From Mycobacterium alsense (GTDB lineage: Bacteria > Actinomycetota > Actinomycetes > Mycobacteriales > Mycobacteriaceae): a DNA stretch of 64,000 nucleotides. The notes below the pieces were generated by a model. That model did not search any database. It was not told the DNA's origin and saw only the letters and a list, made by a program, of their open reading frames with translations. How positions within the stretch are numbered: position 1 is the stretch's first letter; every line of letters starts with the position of its first letter. The stretch covers positions 1-64,000 of the forward strand of contig NZ_MVHD01000008.1 of assembly GCF_002086635.1 (NCBI RefSeq). The letters run 5' to 3'. The translations under genes and the position numbers were made by a program. This document shows, piece after piece, positions 21,331 to 30,717 of the stretch.

Positions 21331-22428
21331 ATGATCCAGCGGGTGCGCACGCCGGTGGGCCACCCGGCCTGGCTGGTCACCGACTACGCCCACGTGCGCC
21401 CGCTGCTGGACGACGATCGCCTCGGCCGCTCGCACCCCGACCCCGACACCGCGGCGCGCACCGGGGAATCCGCGTTGTTCGGCGGCCCCCTGGGCGACTT
21501 CGAAACCGAAGCGGCCGACCACAGTCGGATGCGGGCGCTGCTGCAGCCCCATTTCGCGCCCCGGCATCTGCGGGCGCTGGAGCCACGGGTCCAGGCGCTG
21601 GCCACCGGGCTGCTGGACGAACTGGCGGAGCACGGCCCGCCGGCCGATCTGCACGAGCGGCTGGCGGTGCCGCTGCCGATCCTGGTGATCTGCGAGCTGC
21701 TCGGCGTACCCTATGCCGACCGCGACCGTTTCCGGTCGTGGGCAAACGATGCCAGCAACGTGCGCGATCACGCCCGCTCCGAGCGCGGGCTGGCCGAGCT
21801 GTTCGCATACGGCCGGGAGCTGGTGCAACGCAAGCGCACCCAGCCGGGCGACGACGTGATATCCCGGCTGTGCGCCACCGACGGCGTCTCCGACGAGGAC
21901 GCCGCCGCGTTGTCGATGTTCATGCTGTTCGCCGGGCACGAGACCACGGTCGTCCAGATCGGGCTCGGGACGTTGCTGTTGCTGACCAACCGCGATCAGT
22001 GGCGTGCGCTGACGGGAGACCCCGCGTTGGTCACCAGCGCGGTGGAGGAACTGTTGCGCGGCGCGCCCATCGCCGGTGGCGTGGGCGGGATCCCCCGCTA
22101 CGCTCGCACGACCTTCGACATCGACGGGGCGACCGTCCACACCGGGGACCTCGTGCTGCTGGACGTCGGATCGGCCAATCACGACCCGCTGGTGTTCACC
22201 GATCCCGAACGCATCGACATCGCCCGCAGGGAAGCCACCCACGTGGCGTTCGGATACGGCGCGCGCTACTGCATCGGGGCTCCGTTGGCACGCATGGAAT
22301 TGAAAGTGGTCTTCAGCCAACTCGTTTCGCGATTCCCGTCCATGCACCTGACGGCCGATCCCGCGACGTTGCCGATGCGAGGCGACGCGCTCGCCGGCGG
22401 GCTCGTCACCCTCCCGGTGTCGTGGTGA
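21331..22428 (+). CDS. Cytochrome P450
   Basis: 365 residues, slightly short for a bacterial P450 because the N-terminal region before the B-helix is reduced. The I-helix oxygen-binding motif is FAGHETT, the K-helix E-x-x-R is EELLR, and the haem-thiolate loop is FGYGARYCIGAPLA with its Cys near residue 313. It is a soluble class I P450 needing ferredoxin and reductase, and neither is nearby. The ATG at 21331 has a gcggagg site. An alternative start at 21306 is in a different frame. It is probably controlled by the divergent TetR. Confidence 0.92.
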   Translation: MIQRVRTPVGHPAWLVTDYAHVRPLLDDDRLGRSHPDPDTAARTGESALFGGPLGDFETEAADHSRMRALLQPHFAPRHLRALEPRVQALATGLLDELAEHGPPADLHERLAVPLPILVICELLGVPYADRDRFRSWANDASNVRDHARSERGLAELFAYGRELVQRKRTQPGDDVISRLCATDGVSDEDAAALSMFMLFAGHETTVVQIGLGTLLLLTNRDQWRALTGDPALVTSAVEELLRGAPIAGGVGGIPRYARTTFDIDGATVHTGDLVLLDVGSANHDPLVFTDPERIDIARREATHVAFGYGARYCIGAPLARMELKVVFSQLVSRFPSMHLTADPATLPMRGDALAGGLVTLPVSW

Positions 22429-22474
22429 ATCGGGATCCTCTGCACAGCCTGAATCACGCCGTACATTTGTCTGC

Positions 22475-23047
22475 ATGAGCAACGACGCCACGATCGGACC
22501 GGGCAGCGTCATCCCCGCGCGCAAACTCACCGCTGTTTCCGGCGACGCGGTCGCGATTCCCGACCCCGAGCGCCTCGTACACCTTCAACTGCGCCGCTTC
22601 GCCGGCTGCCCCATCTGCAATGTCCACCTGCAGTCGATCGTTCGTCGACACGAGGAGATCGCCAAGGCGGGTGTCCGCGAGGTCGTCGTGTTCCACTCGA
22701 CCGATGAGGAGTTGGCTCGCTACGTCGACGACCTGCCGTTCGCGGTGGTTGGCGATCCGGACAAGGCGCTCTATGCCGAGTTCGGCGTCGGCACGTCGCC
22801 GCGAGCCGTGCTCGACCCGCGCTCGCTGGCGCCCGTGCTGGCACCGATTGCCCGTGAGCAGGTCGGCCGTATCCGGACTCGCCGCCCGTTGACCAACCCG
22901 CATCCGACCGGTGGCCGCCTCGGGTTACCCGGCGACTTCCTGATCGGCACGGACGGCAAGGTCCTGGTGTGCAAGCGCGGCCGCCACGCCAACGACCAAT
23001 GGACGGTGGACGAGGTGCTCGCCCACGCCTACAGCGCGAACGCCTGA
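22475..23047 (+). CDS. Peroxiredoxin-like (AhpC/TSA fold) protein
   Basis: 190 residues with a thioredoxin-like fold: a core strand and an active-site-like G-C-P-I-C motif near residue 46, then a VVVFHSTDEE strand and a C-terminal GDFLIGTDGKVLVC segment typical of AhpC/TSA relatives. It probably reduces peroxides or disulfides, but the C-x-x-C arrangement differs from the classical single peroxidatic Cys (P-x-x-x-T-x-x-C). It starts 46 bases after the P450 and its 3' end overlaps the convergent HxlR gene by 19 bases. Confidence 0.78.
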   Translation: MSNDATIGPGSVIPARKLTAVSGDAVAIPDPERLVHLQLRRFAGCPICNVHLQSIVRRHEEIAKAGVREVVVFHSTDEELARYVDDLPFAVVGDPDKALYAEFGVGTSPRAVLDPRSLAPVLAPIAREQVGRIRTRRPLTNPHPTGGRLGLPGDFLIGTDGKVLVCKRGRHANDQWTVDEVLAHAYSANA

Positions 23048-23667
23048 CGCACCGCGGCGACGGCATCCGGGTCGCCTTCGACGCCGACGCGCCGCAGCGC
23101 CGCCCTGCGCTTGGCCTCGGTGGATCCCTGACGCGCGACGACGAGATCCGCCGCGCTGGCGGTGATCGTCACCGCGGGATCGCCGTGCGGGGCGGCGAGA
23201 TGGCCGTCGCTCACCGCGAAATCGAAACGGCGACCGTCGATCTCGACGCGGCAGGTGATGTCCAAACCGTCGGTGACGCCGGGTTCGAAGGGCAGCAGCA
23301 CTCCGGCGAGGAATCCGTTGAGCGGCGAGACCGGGCCGCTGTCGACCGGATCAAGCCGGTCCAGACCCAACCACGCGATGCTCCGCAGGATCGGTAGCAC
23401 CTTCGTCCAGCCGAGCTCGCTGAGCGCATAGACGGTCCGTCCGATGGGGGCGGGCAGGTCGACGCGGTCGACCAGCCCGTCGCCCTGCAGCTCCTTGAGC
23501 CGCTCGGCGAGCAGGTTGGTCGCGATGCCCGGCAGCGCGGCGCGCAGGTCTCCGTAGCGGCGCGGCCCGCCGACCAATTCGCGCAGGATCAGCAGCGTCC
23601 ACCGCTCGCCCAGGATGTCGAGGCCGATGGCGATGGGGCAGTTCTGGTTGTACTTGCGGGCCCGCAC
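23029..23667 (-). CDS. HxlR family winged-helix transcriptional regulator with C-terminal SCP2-like domain
   Basis: About 212 residues from the GTG at 23667; a TTG at 23703 is an alternative. The HxlR domain begins CPIAIGLDILGERWTLLILREL and extends to the wing near residue 95. The C-terminal half (DITCRVEIDGRRFDFAVSDG...) resembles the SCP2-like sterol-carrier segment found in some actinobacterial HxlR proteins. It is divergent from the MFS gene and probably senses a small molecule to control the efflux operon. The start is uncertain because no well-spaced ribosome site is visible. Confidence 0.85.
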   Translation of the reverse strand: MRARKYNQNCPIAIGLDILGERWTLLILRELVGGPRRYGDLRAALPGIATNLLAERLKELQGDGLVDRVDLPAPIGRTVYALSELGWTKVLPILRSIAWLGLDRLDPVDSGPVSPLNGFLAGVLLPFEPGVTDGLDITCRVEIDGRRFDFAVSDGHLAAPHGDPAVTITASAADLVVARQGSTEAKRRAALRRVGVEGDPDAVAAVRQAFAL

Positions 23668-23705
23668 CCTCCCGACTTTACCGACACCAGAAATTATTTT
23701 CAATC

Positions 23706-23734
23706 ATCTACTTGATTTATTTGTCTATCTACTT
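23706..23734. promoter_or_regulatory. Direct repeat, candidate HxlR operator
   Basis: ATCTACTT occurs twice, at 23706-23713 and 23727-23734, spaced 21 bases (two helical turns) apart in the AT-rich gap between the HxlR and MFS genes. Position and spacing suit a dimer-binding operator, but this is inference from the pattern only. Confidence 0.4.
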
Positions 23735-23747
23735 TACCGTCTTGTCC

Positions 23748-25277
23748 ATGCGCGCCGAGCCGCTCTTCCGCAATCACCCGCTCCCCGCCCTCGCCGTCAT
23801 CTGCCTCGGCGTCTTCGTCATCAGCGTCGACGCCACCATCGTCAACGTCACGCTGCCCACCCTGTCGCGCGAACTCGGCGCCGACACCGCCCAGCTGCAA
23901 TGGATCGTCGACGCCTACACGCTGGTGATGTCCGGCCTGCTGCTGTCGGCCGGCAGCCTGTCCGATCGCTATGGCAGGCGTGGCTCGCTGAGCCTCGGCC
24001 TGGCCCTATTCGCGGTCACTTCCGGCGTTGCGGCCCAGGTTAATTCGGCGGACACGCTGATCGCGGCGCGCGCGGCCATGGGCGTTGGCGCCGCGGTGAT
24101 CTTCCCCACCACGCTGGGCCTGATCACAAACATCTTCACCGACGCGGTGGCGCGCGCCAAGGCCATCGGAGTGTGGGCGGCGATGGTGGGCGTCGGGGTG
24201 GCCGTGGGCCCGATCAGCGGGGGCTGGCTGCTCGAGCACTTCTGGTGGGGCTCGATCTTCATGGTGAACATCCCGATCGCGGCGCTGGCCATCGTCGGCG
24301 GCATCTTGTTCGTCCCGACCTCACGGGACCCCGCGGCACCGCGCGTCGACGTCCCCGGCCTGATGCTGTCCGTGGCCGGCATCACGATGCTGGTCTACTC
24401 GGTCATCGAGGCGCCCACCCGGGGCTGGACCAGCCACCGCACCGTCACCGGATTCGCGCTCGCCACAACGGTTCTCGTCGTGTTCGCCCTGTGGGAGCGG
24501 CGCAGCACCCATCCGATGCTGGACGTTTCGGTGTTCGTCAACCGCCGCTTCTCCGGGGGCAGCCTCGCGGTCACCGCCGGCTTTCTGACCCTGTTCGGGT
24601 TCATCTTCGTCATCACCCAGTACTTCCAATTCATCAAGGACTACACGGCATTTCAGAGTGGTGTGCGCCTGCTGCCGGTCGCGGCCTCCATCGCGCTGGC
24701 CAGCATCGCCGGACCCCGACTGGTGGAGCGCGTCGGCACCACGGCCGTCGTCGCCGCCGGGCTCGCCGTGTTCGCCGCCGGCCTGGCCTGGGCGTCCACG
24801 GCCGACGCCGCCACGCCCTACGACCAGATCGCCATGCAGATGGTGCTGCTCGGCGGCGGCCTGGGCCTGACGACGGCCCCGGCCACCGAGGCGATCATGG
24901 GATCGCTGCCCATCGACAAGGCCGGCCTCGGGTCGGCCGTCAACGACACGACGCGTGAGTTCGGCGGCACCCTCGGCGTGGCCATCGCCGGCAGCATCTT
25001 CGCGTCGGTGTACTCCGGACATCTCGGGGGCGCCGCGTTGGCGGGCCTGCCCGCCGACGCGATGCGGCACTCGATGGCGCTGGCGCACACGGTGATCGGG
25101 CAGCTGCCCGCCCAACGGGCCGGCTATGTCCGAGCCGCCGTCGACCACGCGTTCCTGGACGGCCTGCGGGTCAGCTCGCTGGTCTGCGCGGGCATCGCGG
25201 CGGGCGCGGCGCTCGTCGTCGGCTGGCTTCTGCCGTCCCGGGAGCCGGCACGTCAAACCGAAAGGATCATGTCATGA
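23748..25277 (+). CDS. MFS drug transporter, DHA2/EmrB-QacA type
   Basis: 509 residues with about 14 hydrophobic segments. The first helix ends VDATIVNVTLPT (the motif D1 region of DHA2 drug/proton antiporters), and motif A appears as GSLSDRYGRR after helix 2. It is predicted to export a hydrophobic compound across the inner membrane. The ATG at 23748 (MRAEPLF) is preferred over the TTG at 23712 because the first helix follows directly. Its stop overlaps the next start (ATGTCATGA), coupling it to the two methyltransferases. Confidence 0.9.
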   Translation: MRAEPLFRNHPLPALAVICLGVFVISVDATIVNVTLPTLSRELGADTAQLQWIVDAYTLVMSGLLLSAGSLSDRYGRRGSLSLGLALFAVTSGVAAQVNSADTLIAARAAMGVGAAVIFPTTLGLITNIFTDAVARAKAIGVWAAMVGVGVAVGPISGGWLLEHFWWGSIFMVNIPIAALAIVGGILFVPTSRDPAAPRVDVPGLMLSVAGITMLVYSVIEAPTRGWTSHRTVTGFALATTVLVVFALWERRSTHPMLDVSVFVNRRFSGGSLAVTAGFLTLFGFIFVITQYFQFIKDYTAFQSGVRLLPVAASIALASIAGPRLVERVGTTAVVAAGLAVFAAGLAWASTADAATPYDQIAMQMVLLGGGLGLTTAPATEAIMGSLPIDKAGLGSAVNDTTREFGGTLGVAIAGSIFASVYSGHLGGAALAGLPADAMRHSMALAHTVIGQLPAQRAGYVRAAVDHAFLDGLRVSSLVCAGIAAGAALVVGWLLPSREPARQTERIMS

Positions 25278-26092
25278 GCGACAGCACTTACGTCCTCGGC
25301 CATGCCGACGTGGAGGTGCAACGCCTGCTCCTCCAAGGACGGCTCTATGACCACTACACCGAACACGCGCTGCGGCTCGCCGGGCTGCGCCCGGGCATGC
25401 GGGTGCTCGACATCGGCTCCGGCCCCGGCGACGTGTCGTTCGTCGCCGCCCGGCTCGTCGGCCCGACCGGAAGCGTCCTCGGCGTGGACGCGGCGCCAGA
25501 CATGGTCGCGCTGGCCCGCAGACGCGCCGCCGAACAAGGCCTGACCACAACGCATTTCACCGAGGCCGCGATCGACGCGATCACCCTGGACGAACCAGTG
25601 GACGCGGTGATCGGCCGGTTGATCCTGATGCACCTGCCCGACCCGGCCGCGACCCTGCGACACCTCGCCGCATTCGTGCGCCCCGGCGGTGTCATCGCGT
25701 TTTCGGAGAACGACATCGCCGGGGCGCGCAGCATCCCGGAACTGCCGTTGTTCGGACGGGTCACGGCCGGCATCGTTCGCGCCTTCGAAGCCATGGGGCT
25801 CAGCGCGCGATTCGGCACCACGCTGCACACGGTCTTCTCCGACGCCGGCCTGGGCGCACCGCGGTTGACCCTGGGCACGCCGATCGGCACCGTCGCCGAC
25901 GCCGACATCCTGGCCTACGCCGCCGAGGTCTGGCGGCTGGTCTCCCCCATCGCCGAACGGGGCGGCTTCGCCATCGACGAGCTGGCCGACATCGACGAGT
26001 TCGTGCCGCGGTTCCGCCGGGAGGCGCTCGCGGCCAACGCCGTCATCACGATGCCTCCCCTCATCACCGCGTGGGCGAGGGCACGGGCATGA
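25274..26092 (+). CDS. Class I SAM-dependent methyltransferase
   Basis: 272 residues. The SAM-binding motif I is VLDIGSGPGDVSF near 49-61, the acidic residue of motif II follows (GVDAAPDMV), and the later strand is DAVIGRLILMHLPDP. It resembles UbiE/menaquinone-type small-molecule methyltransferases. It overlaps the MFS gene by 4 bases and the next methyltransferase by 4 bases. The substrate is unknown; co-expression with an exporter suggests modification of an exported or toxic small molecule. Confidence 0.85.
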   Translation: MSDSTYVLGHADVEVQRLLLQGRLYDHYTEHALRLAGLRPGMRVLDIGSGPGDVSFVAARLVGPTGSVLGVDAAPDMVALARRRAAEQGLTTTHFTEAAIDAITLDEPVDAVIGRLILMHLPDPAATLRHLAAFVRPGGVIAFSENDIAGARSIPELPLFGRVTAGIVRAFEAMGLSARFGTTLHTVFSDAGLGAPRLTLGTPIGTVADADILAYAAEVWRLVSPIAERGGFAIDELADIDEFVPRFRREALAANAVITMPPLITAWARARA

Positions 26093-26898
26093 ACGCCACG
26101 ATCCAGAGCCAATACTCGACGGGCTTGTCGCGCAACAACATCGAGCGCGCGCTGGTCGCCGCCGGCAAGGACCTCGATCGCCTCGAACCCGCCGATCTGG
26201 CCGCACTGGAGGACTTCCACACGATGGGCCGTATCGCCACCGCCCAGCTGGTGGACCTGGCCCAAATCACGAGTGACAGTGCGGTCCTCGACGCCGGCGG
26301 CGGCGTCGGCGGCACCGCCCGCTACGTCGCCGCCCGCTACGGCTGCCCGGTCACCGCGGTGGACCTCACCGACGAATACTGCGAGACCAACCGTTGGCTG
26401 AACAGGCTCGTGGGGCTCGACGACCGGATCTGCGTTCGTCCGGCGGACGTCACCGAACTCCCCTTCGCCGACGGCACTTTCGACGTCGTCATCAGCCAGC
26501 ACGTCCAGATGAACGTGGCCGACAAGGCGCGCCTGTACTCCGAGGCGCGCCGGGTATTGCATGACGGCGGGCGGCTCGCCCTGTGGGACATCGTCATTGG
26601 AGACCACGGCGAACTCGACTACCCGCAGCCGTGGGCCGATCACCCCGCGCGCAGCCATCTGGTCACCGTCGATGGGTTGCGCGCCGTCGTCGAGGCCGCC
26701 GGGTTTGCGATCGGACACTTCAACGACCTCACCGACCAGGCGGCCGCGCTGATGCGGGCCATGCTGGCCCAGCCCGCCAACCCGCTGGGCTTGCACGCCT
26801 TCGTCCCCGACTTCGCGCGCAAGGTCGAAAACCTCACCCAGGCCCTATCCGACGGTCGCCTAAGAGCCGTCCAGGGGCTCGCCCGCGCGATCACGTGA
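26089..26898 (+). CDS. Class I SAM-dependent methyltransferase (sarcosine/dimethylglycine methyltransferase-like)
   Basis: 269 residues from the ATG at 26089, which overlaps the previous stop (ATGA). Motif I is [16 protein letters not shown] near 65-80 and post-motif strands are [14 protein letters not shown] and [10 protein letters not shown]. The Q-H-V-x-M-N-V block is typical of N-methyltransferases of the glycine-betaine pathway and of Coq/UbiE relatives. It is not a paralogous copy of the preceding methyltransferase; apart from motif I they are quite different. It is the third gene of a tightly coupled MFS-MT-MT operon. Confidence 0.85.
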   Translation: MNATIQSQYSTGLSRNNIERALVAAGKDLDRLEPADLAALEDFHTMGRIATAQLVDLAQITSDSAVLDAGGGVGGTARYVAARYGCPVTAVDLTDEYCETNRWLNRLVGLDDRICVRPADVTELPFADGTFDVVISQHVQMNVADKARLYSEARRVLHDGGRLALWDIVIGDHGELDYPQPWADHPARSHLVTVDGLRAVVEAAGFAIGHFNDLTDQAAALMRAMLAQPANPLGLHAFVPDFARKVENLTQALSDGRLRAVQGLARAIT

Positions 26899-26920
26899 CA
26901 CTGGCGGCGCTCGGGTAAGC

Positions 26921-27706
26921 ATGGTGGAGTGGAGGTCGCCCGACCCCGACACCGAGAGTGAGGTCCCCGTGCTCGGCCTGCCAGACAAGGTGCGCGCCTG
27001 TCTCTTCGACCTCGACGGTGTGCTCACCGATACCGCGAGCGTGCACACCAAGGCCTGGAAGGCCATGTTCGACGCGTTCCTGTCCGAACGGGCCAAGAAG
27101 ACCGGCGACAAGTTCGTGCCCTTCGACGCGGCCGCCGACTACCGGCGATACGTGGACGGCAAGAAGCGCGAGGACGGGGTCCGGTCGTTCTTGGCCAGCC
27201 GCGGCATCGAGCTGCCCGAGGGCAGCCCGGACGACGCGGGAGACGCCGAGACGATATACGGCCTGGGCAACCGAAAGAACGACATGTTCCAGAAGGTCCT
27301 GCACGACGACGGGGTCAAGGTGTTCGAGGGCTCGCGCCGCTACCTGGAGGCGGTCTCGTCCGCGGGCCTGGGCATCGCGGTGGTGTCGTCGAGCGCCAAC
27401 ACCCGCGACGTCCTGGAAGTCACCGGCCTCGACCGGCTCGTCCACAAGCGGGTCGACGGCATCACGCTGCGCGACGAGCACATCGCCGGCAAGCCGGCCC
27501 CCGACTCCTACCTGCGCGGGGCCCAGCTGCTCGACGTGGACCCCGAGGCCGCGGCCGTCTTCGAAGACGCGTTGTCGGGCGTGCAGGCCGGCCGGGCCGG
27601 TAACTTTGGCTACGTGGTGGGCGTCGACCGGGTGGGCCAGGCCGAGGACCTGCGCCGCAACGGCGCCGACGTGGTGGTCACCGATCTCGCCGACCTGCTG
27701 GCATGA
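26921..27706 (+). CDS. HAD hydrolase, beta-phosphoglucomutase-like (Rv3400 homologue)
   Basis: 261 residues. The catalytic HAD motif is [10 protein letters not shown] near 28-37, with the two Asp residues that form and cleave the aspartyl-phosphate. Motif II is VVSSSANT, motif III Lys in [10 protein letters not shown] and motif IV FEDALSG. The insertion cap (about 40-120) fits beta-phosphoglucomutases. Paired with the GH65 gene it should interconvert beta-glucose-1-phosphate and glucose-6-phosphate released by phosphorolysis. The GTG/ATG start near 26921 fits Rv3400 length. Only 7 bases separate it from the GH65 gene. Confidence 0.9.
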   Translation: MVEWRSPDPDTESEVPVLGLPDKVRACLFDLDGVLTDTASVHTKAWKAMFDAFLSERAKKTGDKFVPFDAAADYRRYVDGKKREDGVRSFLASRGIELPEGSPDDAGDAETIYGLGNRKNDMFQKVLHDDGVKVFEGSRRYLEAVSSAGLGIAVVSSSANTRDVLEVTGLDRLVHKRVDGITLRDEHIAGKPAPDSYLRGAQLLDVDPEAAAVFEDALSGVQAGRAGNFGYVVGVDRVGQAEDLRRNGADVVVTDLADLLA

Positions 27707-27713
27707 TCGCCCG

Positions 27714-30080
27714 ATGATCACCGAGGAAGCCTTCCCCGTCGAACCCTGGCAGGTCCGCGAAACCCGGCTCGACCTGAACCTGCTGGCCCAGTCCGAATCC
27801 CTGTTCGCCCTGTCCAACGGGCACATCGGGTTGCGCGGCAACCTCGACGAGGGCGAGCCGCACGGCCTGCCGGGCACCTACCTGAACTCGTTCTACGAGA
27901 TCCGGCCGCTGCCCTACGCCGAGGCCGGCTACGGCTATCCGGAGGCCGGCCAGACGATCGTCGACGTCACCAACGGCAAGATCATCCGGCTGTTGGTCGA
28001 GGACGAGCCGTTCGACGTCCGCTACGGCGAGCTGATCTCCCACGAGCGCATCCTGGATTTGCGCGCCGGCACCCTGACCCGCCGGGCGCACTGGCGCTCG
28101 CCGGCGGGCAAGCAAGTCCGCGTCGTGTCCACCCGGCTCGTCTCCCTGCCCCACCGCGGCGTCGCCGCCATCGAGTACGTGGTGGAGGCGGTCGAGGAGT
28201 TCGTCCGCGTGACCGTGCAGTCCGAGCTGGTCACCAACGAGGACCAGCCCGAGACCTCCGACGACCCGCGGGTGTCGGCCATCCTGGAGAACCCGCTGGA
28301 GGCCGTCGACCACGAAAACACCGAAACCGGAGCGCTTCTCATGCACCGGACGCGGAGCAGCGCGCTGATGATGTCGGCGGCGATGGAGCACGAGATCGAG
28401 GTTCCCGGGCGCGTCGAGTTCAGCACCGACGCGCGGCCGGACCTGGCGCGCACCACGGTCATCTGCGGGCTGCGCGCGGGCCAGAAGCTGCGCATCGTCA
28501 AGTACCTGGCGTACGGCTGGTCGAGCATCCGCTCCCGCCCGGCGCTGCGCGACCAGGCCGCCGCCGCGATCCACAGCGCCCGCTACAGCGGGTGGCAGGG
28601 GCTACTGGACTCGCAGCGGGCCTACCTCGACGAGTTCTGGGAAAACGCCGACGTCGAGGTCGAGGGCGACCCCGAATCCCAGCAGGCGGTCCGGTTCGGG
28701 ATGTTCCACCTGCTGCAGGCCAGCGCCCGCGCCGAACGCCGCGCCATCCCCGCCAAGGGGCTCACCGGAACCGGCTATGACGGCCACGCCTTCTGGGACA
28801 CCGAGGGTTACGTGCTGCCGGTGCTGACCTACACCGCCCCGCACACCGTGGCCGACGCGCTGCGGTGGCGGGCCTCGACCCTGGACCTCGCCAGGGATCG
28901 CGCGGCCGAGCTCGGCCTCGACGGCGCCAGCTTCCCGTGGCGGACCATCCGCGGGCAGGAGTGCTCGGCGTACTGGCCGGCCGGCACCGCGGCCTGGCAC
29001 ATCAACGCCGACATCGCGATGGCCTTCGAGCGCTACCGCATCGTCACCGGCGACCACAGCCTGGAGCGGGAGTGCGGCCTGAAGGTGCTGGTCGAGACCG
29101 CCCGGCTGTGGATGTCGCTCGGGCACCACGACCGGCACGGCGTGTGGCACCTCGATGGCGTCACCGGTCCCGACGAGTACACCGCGGTCGTGCGCGACAA
29201 CGTCTTCACGAACCTGATGGCGGCGCACAACCTGGTCACCGCCGCCGAGGCCTGCAACCGCCACCCCGAGGAGGCGGCGGCGCTGGACGTCACCACCGAG
29301 GAGGCCGCCGCCTGGCGCGACGCGGCCGACGCCGTCAACATCCCCTACGACGCGGAGCTGGGCGTCCACCAGCAGTGCGAGGGCTTCACCACCTTCGCCG
29401 AGTGGGACTTCGAGGGCAACCAGACCTATCCGCTGCTGCTGCACGAGGCCTACGTGCGCCTGTACCCCGCGCAGGTGATCAAGCAGGCCGACCTGGTGCT
29501 GGCGATGCAGTGGCAGAGCCACGCGTTCACCCCCGAGCAGAAGGCGCGCAACGTCGACTACTACGAGCGGCGCATGGTGCGCGACTCGTCGCTGTCGGCC
29601 TGCTCGCAGGCCGTGATGTGCGCCGAGGTCGGCCACCTGGAGCTCGCCCACGACTACGCCTACGAGGCCGCGCTGATCGACCTGCGCGATTTGCACCACA
29701 ACACCCGCGACGGGCTGCACATGGCCTCGCTCGCCGGGGCCTGGATGACGCTGGTGGTCGGGTTCGGCGGCCTGCGCGACGACGAGGGCATCCTCTCGCT
29801 GGATCCGCGGCTGCCCGACGGCATTTCGCGGCTGCGCTTCCGGCTGCGCTGGCGAGACTTCCGGCTGACCGTCGACGTCAACCACGCCGAGGTCACCTAC
29901 ACGGTGCACGACGGGCCCGAGCACGACCTGACCATCCGGCACGCGGGTCAGCAGCTCACCCTGAGCACCGAGTCGCCGACGACCGTCTCCGTGCGCATCC
30001 GCAAGCCGCTGCTGCCGCCGCCGCAGCAGCCGCCGGGCCGCGAGCCGCTGCACCGGCGCGCCCTGGCCCGCACTCAGTGA
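27714..30080 (+). CDS. Glycoside hydrolase family 65 sugar phosphorylase (Rv3401 homologue)
   Basis: 788 residues. The N-terminal beta-sandwich (about 1-270) opens with FALSNGHIGLRGNLDEG. The (alpha/alpha)6 barrel carries the general-acid Glu in GVTGPDEYT near 488 and the phosphate-site region HHNTRDGLHMASLAGAW near 660. A C-terminal beta domain ends with a proline-rich tail (LLPPPQQPPG). Family members phosphorolyse maltose, trehalose or kojibiose to beta-glucose-1-phosphate, and the adjacent beta-phosphoglucomutase supports this. The actual disaccharide is not readable. Its 3' end overlaps the convergent TetR gene by 7 bases. Confidence 0.9.
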   Translation: MITEEAFPVEPWQVRETRLDLNLLAQSESLFALSNGHIGLRGNLDEGEPHGLPGTYLNSFYEIRPLPYAEAGYGYPEAGQTIVDVTNGKIIRLLVEDEPFDVRYGELISHERILDLRAGTLTRRAHWRSPAGKQVRVVSTRLVSLPHRGVAAIEYVVEAVEEFVRVTVQSELVTNEDQPETSDDPRVSAILENPLEAVDHENTETGALLMHRTRSSALMMSAAMEHEIEVPGRVEFSTDARPDLARTTVICGLRAGQKLRIVKYLAYGWSSIRSRPALRDQAAAAIHSARYSGWQGLLDSQRAYLDEFWENADVEVEGDPESQQAVRFGMFHLLQASARAERRAIPAKGLTGTGYDGHAFWDTEGYVLPVLTYTAPHTVADALRWRASTLDLARDRAAELGLDGASFPWRTIRGQECSAYWPAGTAAWHINADIAMAFERYRIVTGDHSLERECGLKVLVETARLWMSLGHHDRHGVWHLDGVTGPDEYTAVVRDNVFTNLMAAHNLVTAAEACNRHPEEAAALDVTTEEAAAWRDAADAVNIPYDAELGVHQQCEGFTTFAEWDFEGNQTYPLLLHEAYVRLYPAQVIKQADLVLAMQWQSHAFTPEQKARNVDYYERRMVRDSSLSACSQAVMCAEVGHLELAHDYAYEAALIDLRDLHHNTRDGLHMASLAGAWMTLVVGFGGLRDDEGILSLDPRLPDGISRLRFRLRWRDFRLTVDVNHAEVTYTVHDGPEHDLTIRHAGQQLTLSTESPTTVSVRIRKPLLPPPQQPPGREPLHRRALARTQ

Positions 30081-30652
30081 GGCTGCAGGGTCCGGGCCAT
30101 CTCGGCGGAGATGGCCCCGCGTAGCTCGTCGTCCGCCAGGTCGTCGATGCCGACCGCCGAGCGGAGGAACGGCGCGAACAGCCGCCAACCGAACTGCAGC
30201 GCAAAGGCGTTCGCCACGGCCAGGCGCGCGCCGAGGTCCCCGTCGCGGCCGGGGCCGAAAAGGGGGCGGATGCCGTCGTACATCTGCGCGGCACCCGGAA
30301 ACCGGGACTGCAGCCTGCCCACCGGATAGCCGTCGAGCACGGCGCGCGCCATGACCCGCATGTGCCGGTCCAGCGCCCGCTCCGCCTCCGCGGGGCCCGG
30401 GTCGCTCTGCAGCAGCGCCGTCGTCGTCGCGCCGAGGTGATCGAGCACCGCGCCGACCAGTTGCTCCTTGGTGCCGAAGTGCCGAAACACCAACCCGTGG
30501 TTGACCCCCGACCGGGCGGCGATGTCGCGGATCGACGTCGCGGCCGGGCCGCGCTCGGCGAACAGTTCGATGGCCGCCTCCAGGACCGCCGCGGCCACCT
30601 CTTCGCGGCCGGTGGGCATTTTCCGACGGGTACTTGCCGAACGTGTAGTCAT
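30074..30652 (-). CDS. TetR family repressor, Rv3405c homologue
   Basis: 192 residues. The helix-turn-helix spans about 18-65 ([27 protein letters not shown]...[10 protein letters not shown]). It starts at the ATG inside a palindromic operator and is divergent from the Rv3406-like gene. Known biology: Rv3405c represses the neighbouring sulfatase gene. The same arrangement, with two matching operators in the gap, is preserved here. Confidence 0.91.
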   Translation of the reverse strand: MTTRSASTRRKMPTGREEVAAAVLEAAIELFAERGPAATSIRDIAARSGVNHGLVFRHFGTKEQLVGAVLDHLGATTTALLQSDPGPAEAERALDRHMRVMARAVLDGYPVGRLQSRFPGAAQMYDGIRPLFGPGRDGDLGARLAVANAFALQFGWRLFAPFLRSAVGIDDLADDELRGAISAEMARTLQPH

Positions 30653-30662
30653 ATGACTACAC
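30643..30662. promoter_or_regulatory. Operator 1 of the Rv3405c-like repressor
   Basis: GTGTAGTCATATGACTACAC is a perfect 20-base palindrome with core TGTAGTC-N4-GACTACA. It overlaps the start codon of the TetR gene, so binding would block its own expression. Confidence 0.85.
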
Positions 30663-30669
30663 TAGCTCA

Positions 30670-30687
30670 TGTAGTCGCTTGACTACA
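30670..30687. promoter_or_regulatory. Operator 2 of the Rv3405c-like repressor
   Basis: TGTAGTC-GCTT-GACTACA repeats the core of the first operator 26 bases away, upstream of the sulfatase ATG at 30718. Two identical cores in one gap point to binding by two repressor dimers. Confidence 0.82.
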
Positions 30688-30717
30688 CCGACTTCGGCGA
30701 AAAAGGACGAAACGAAA

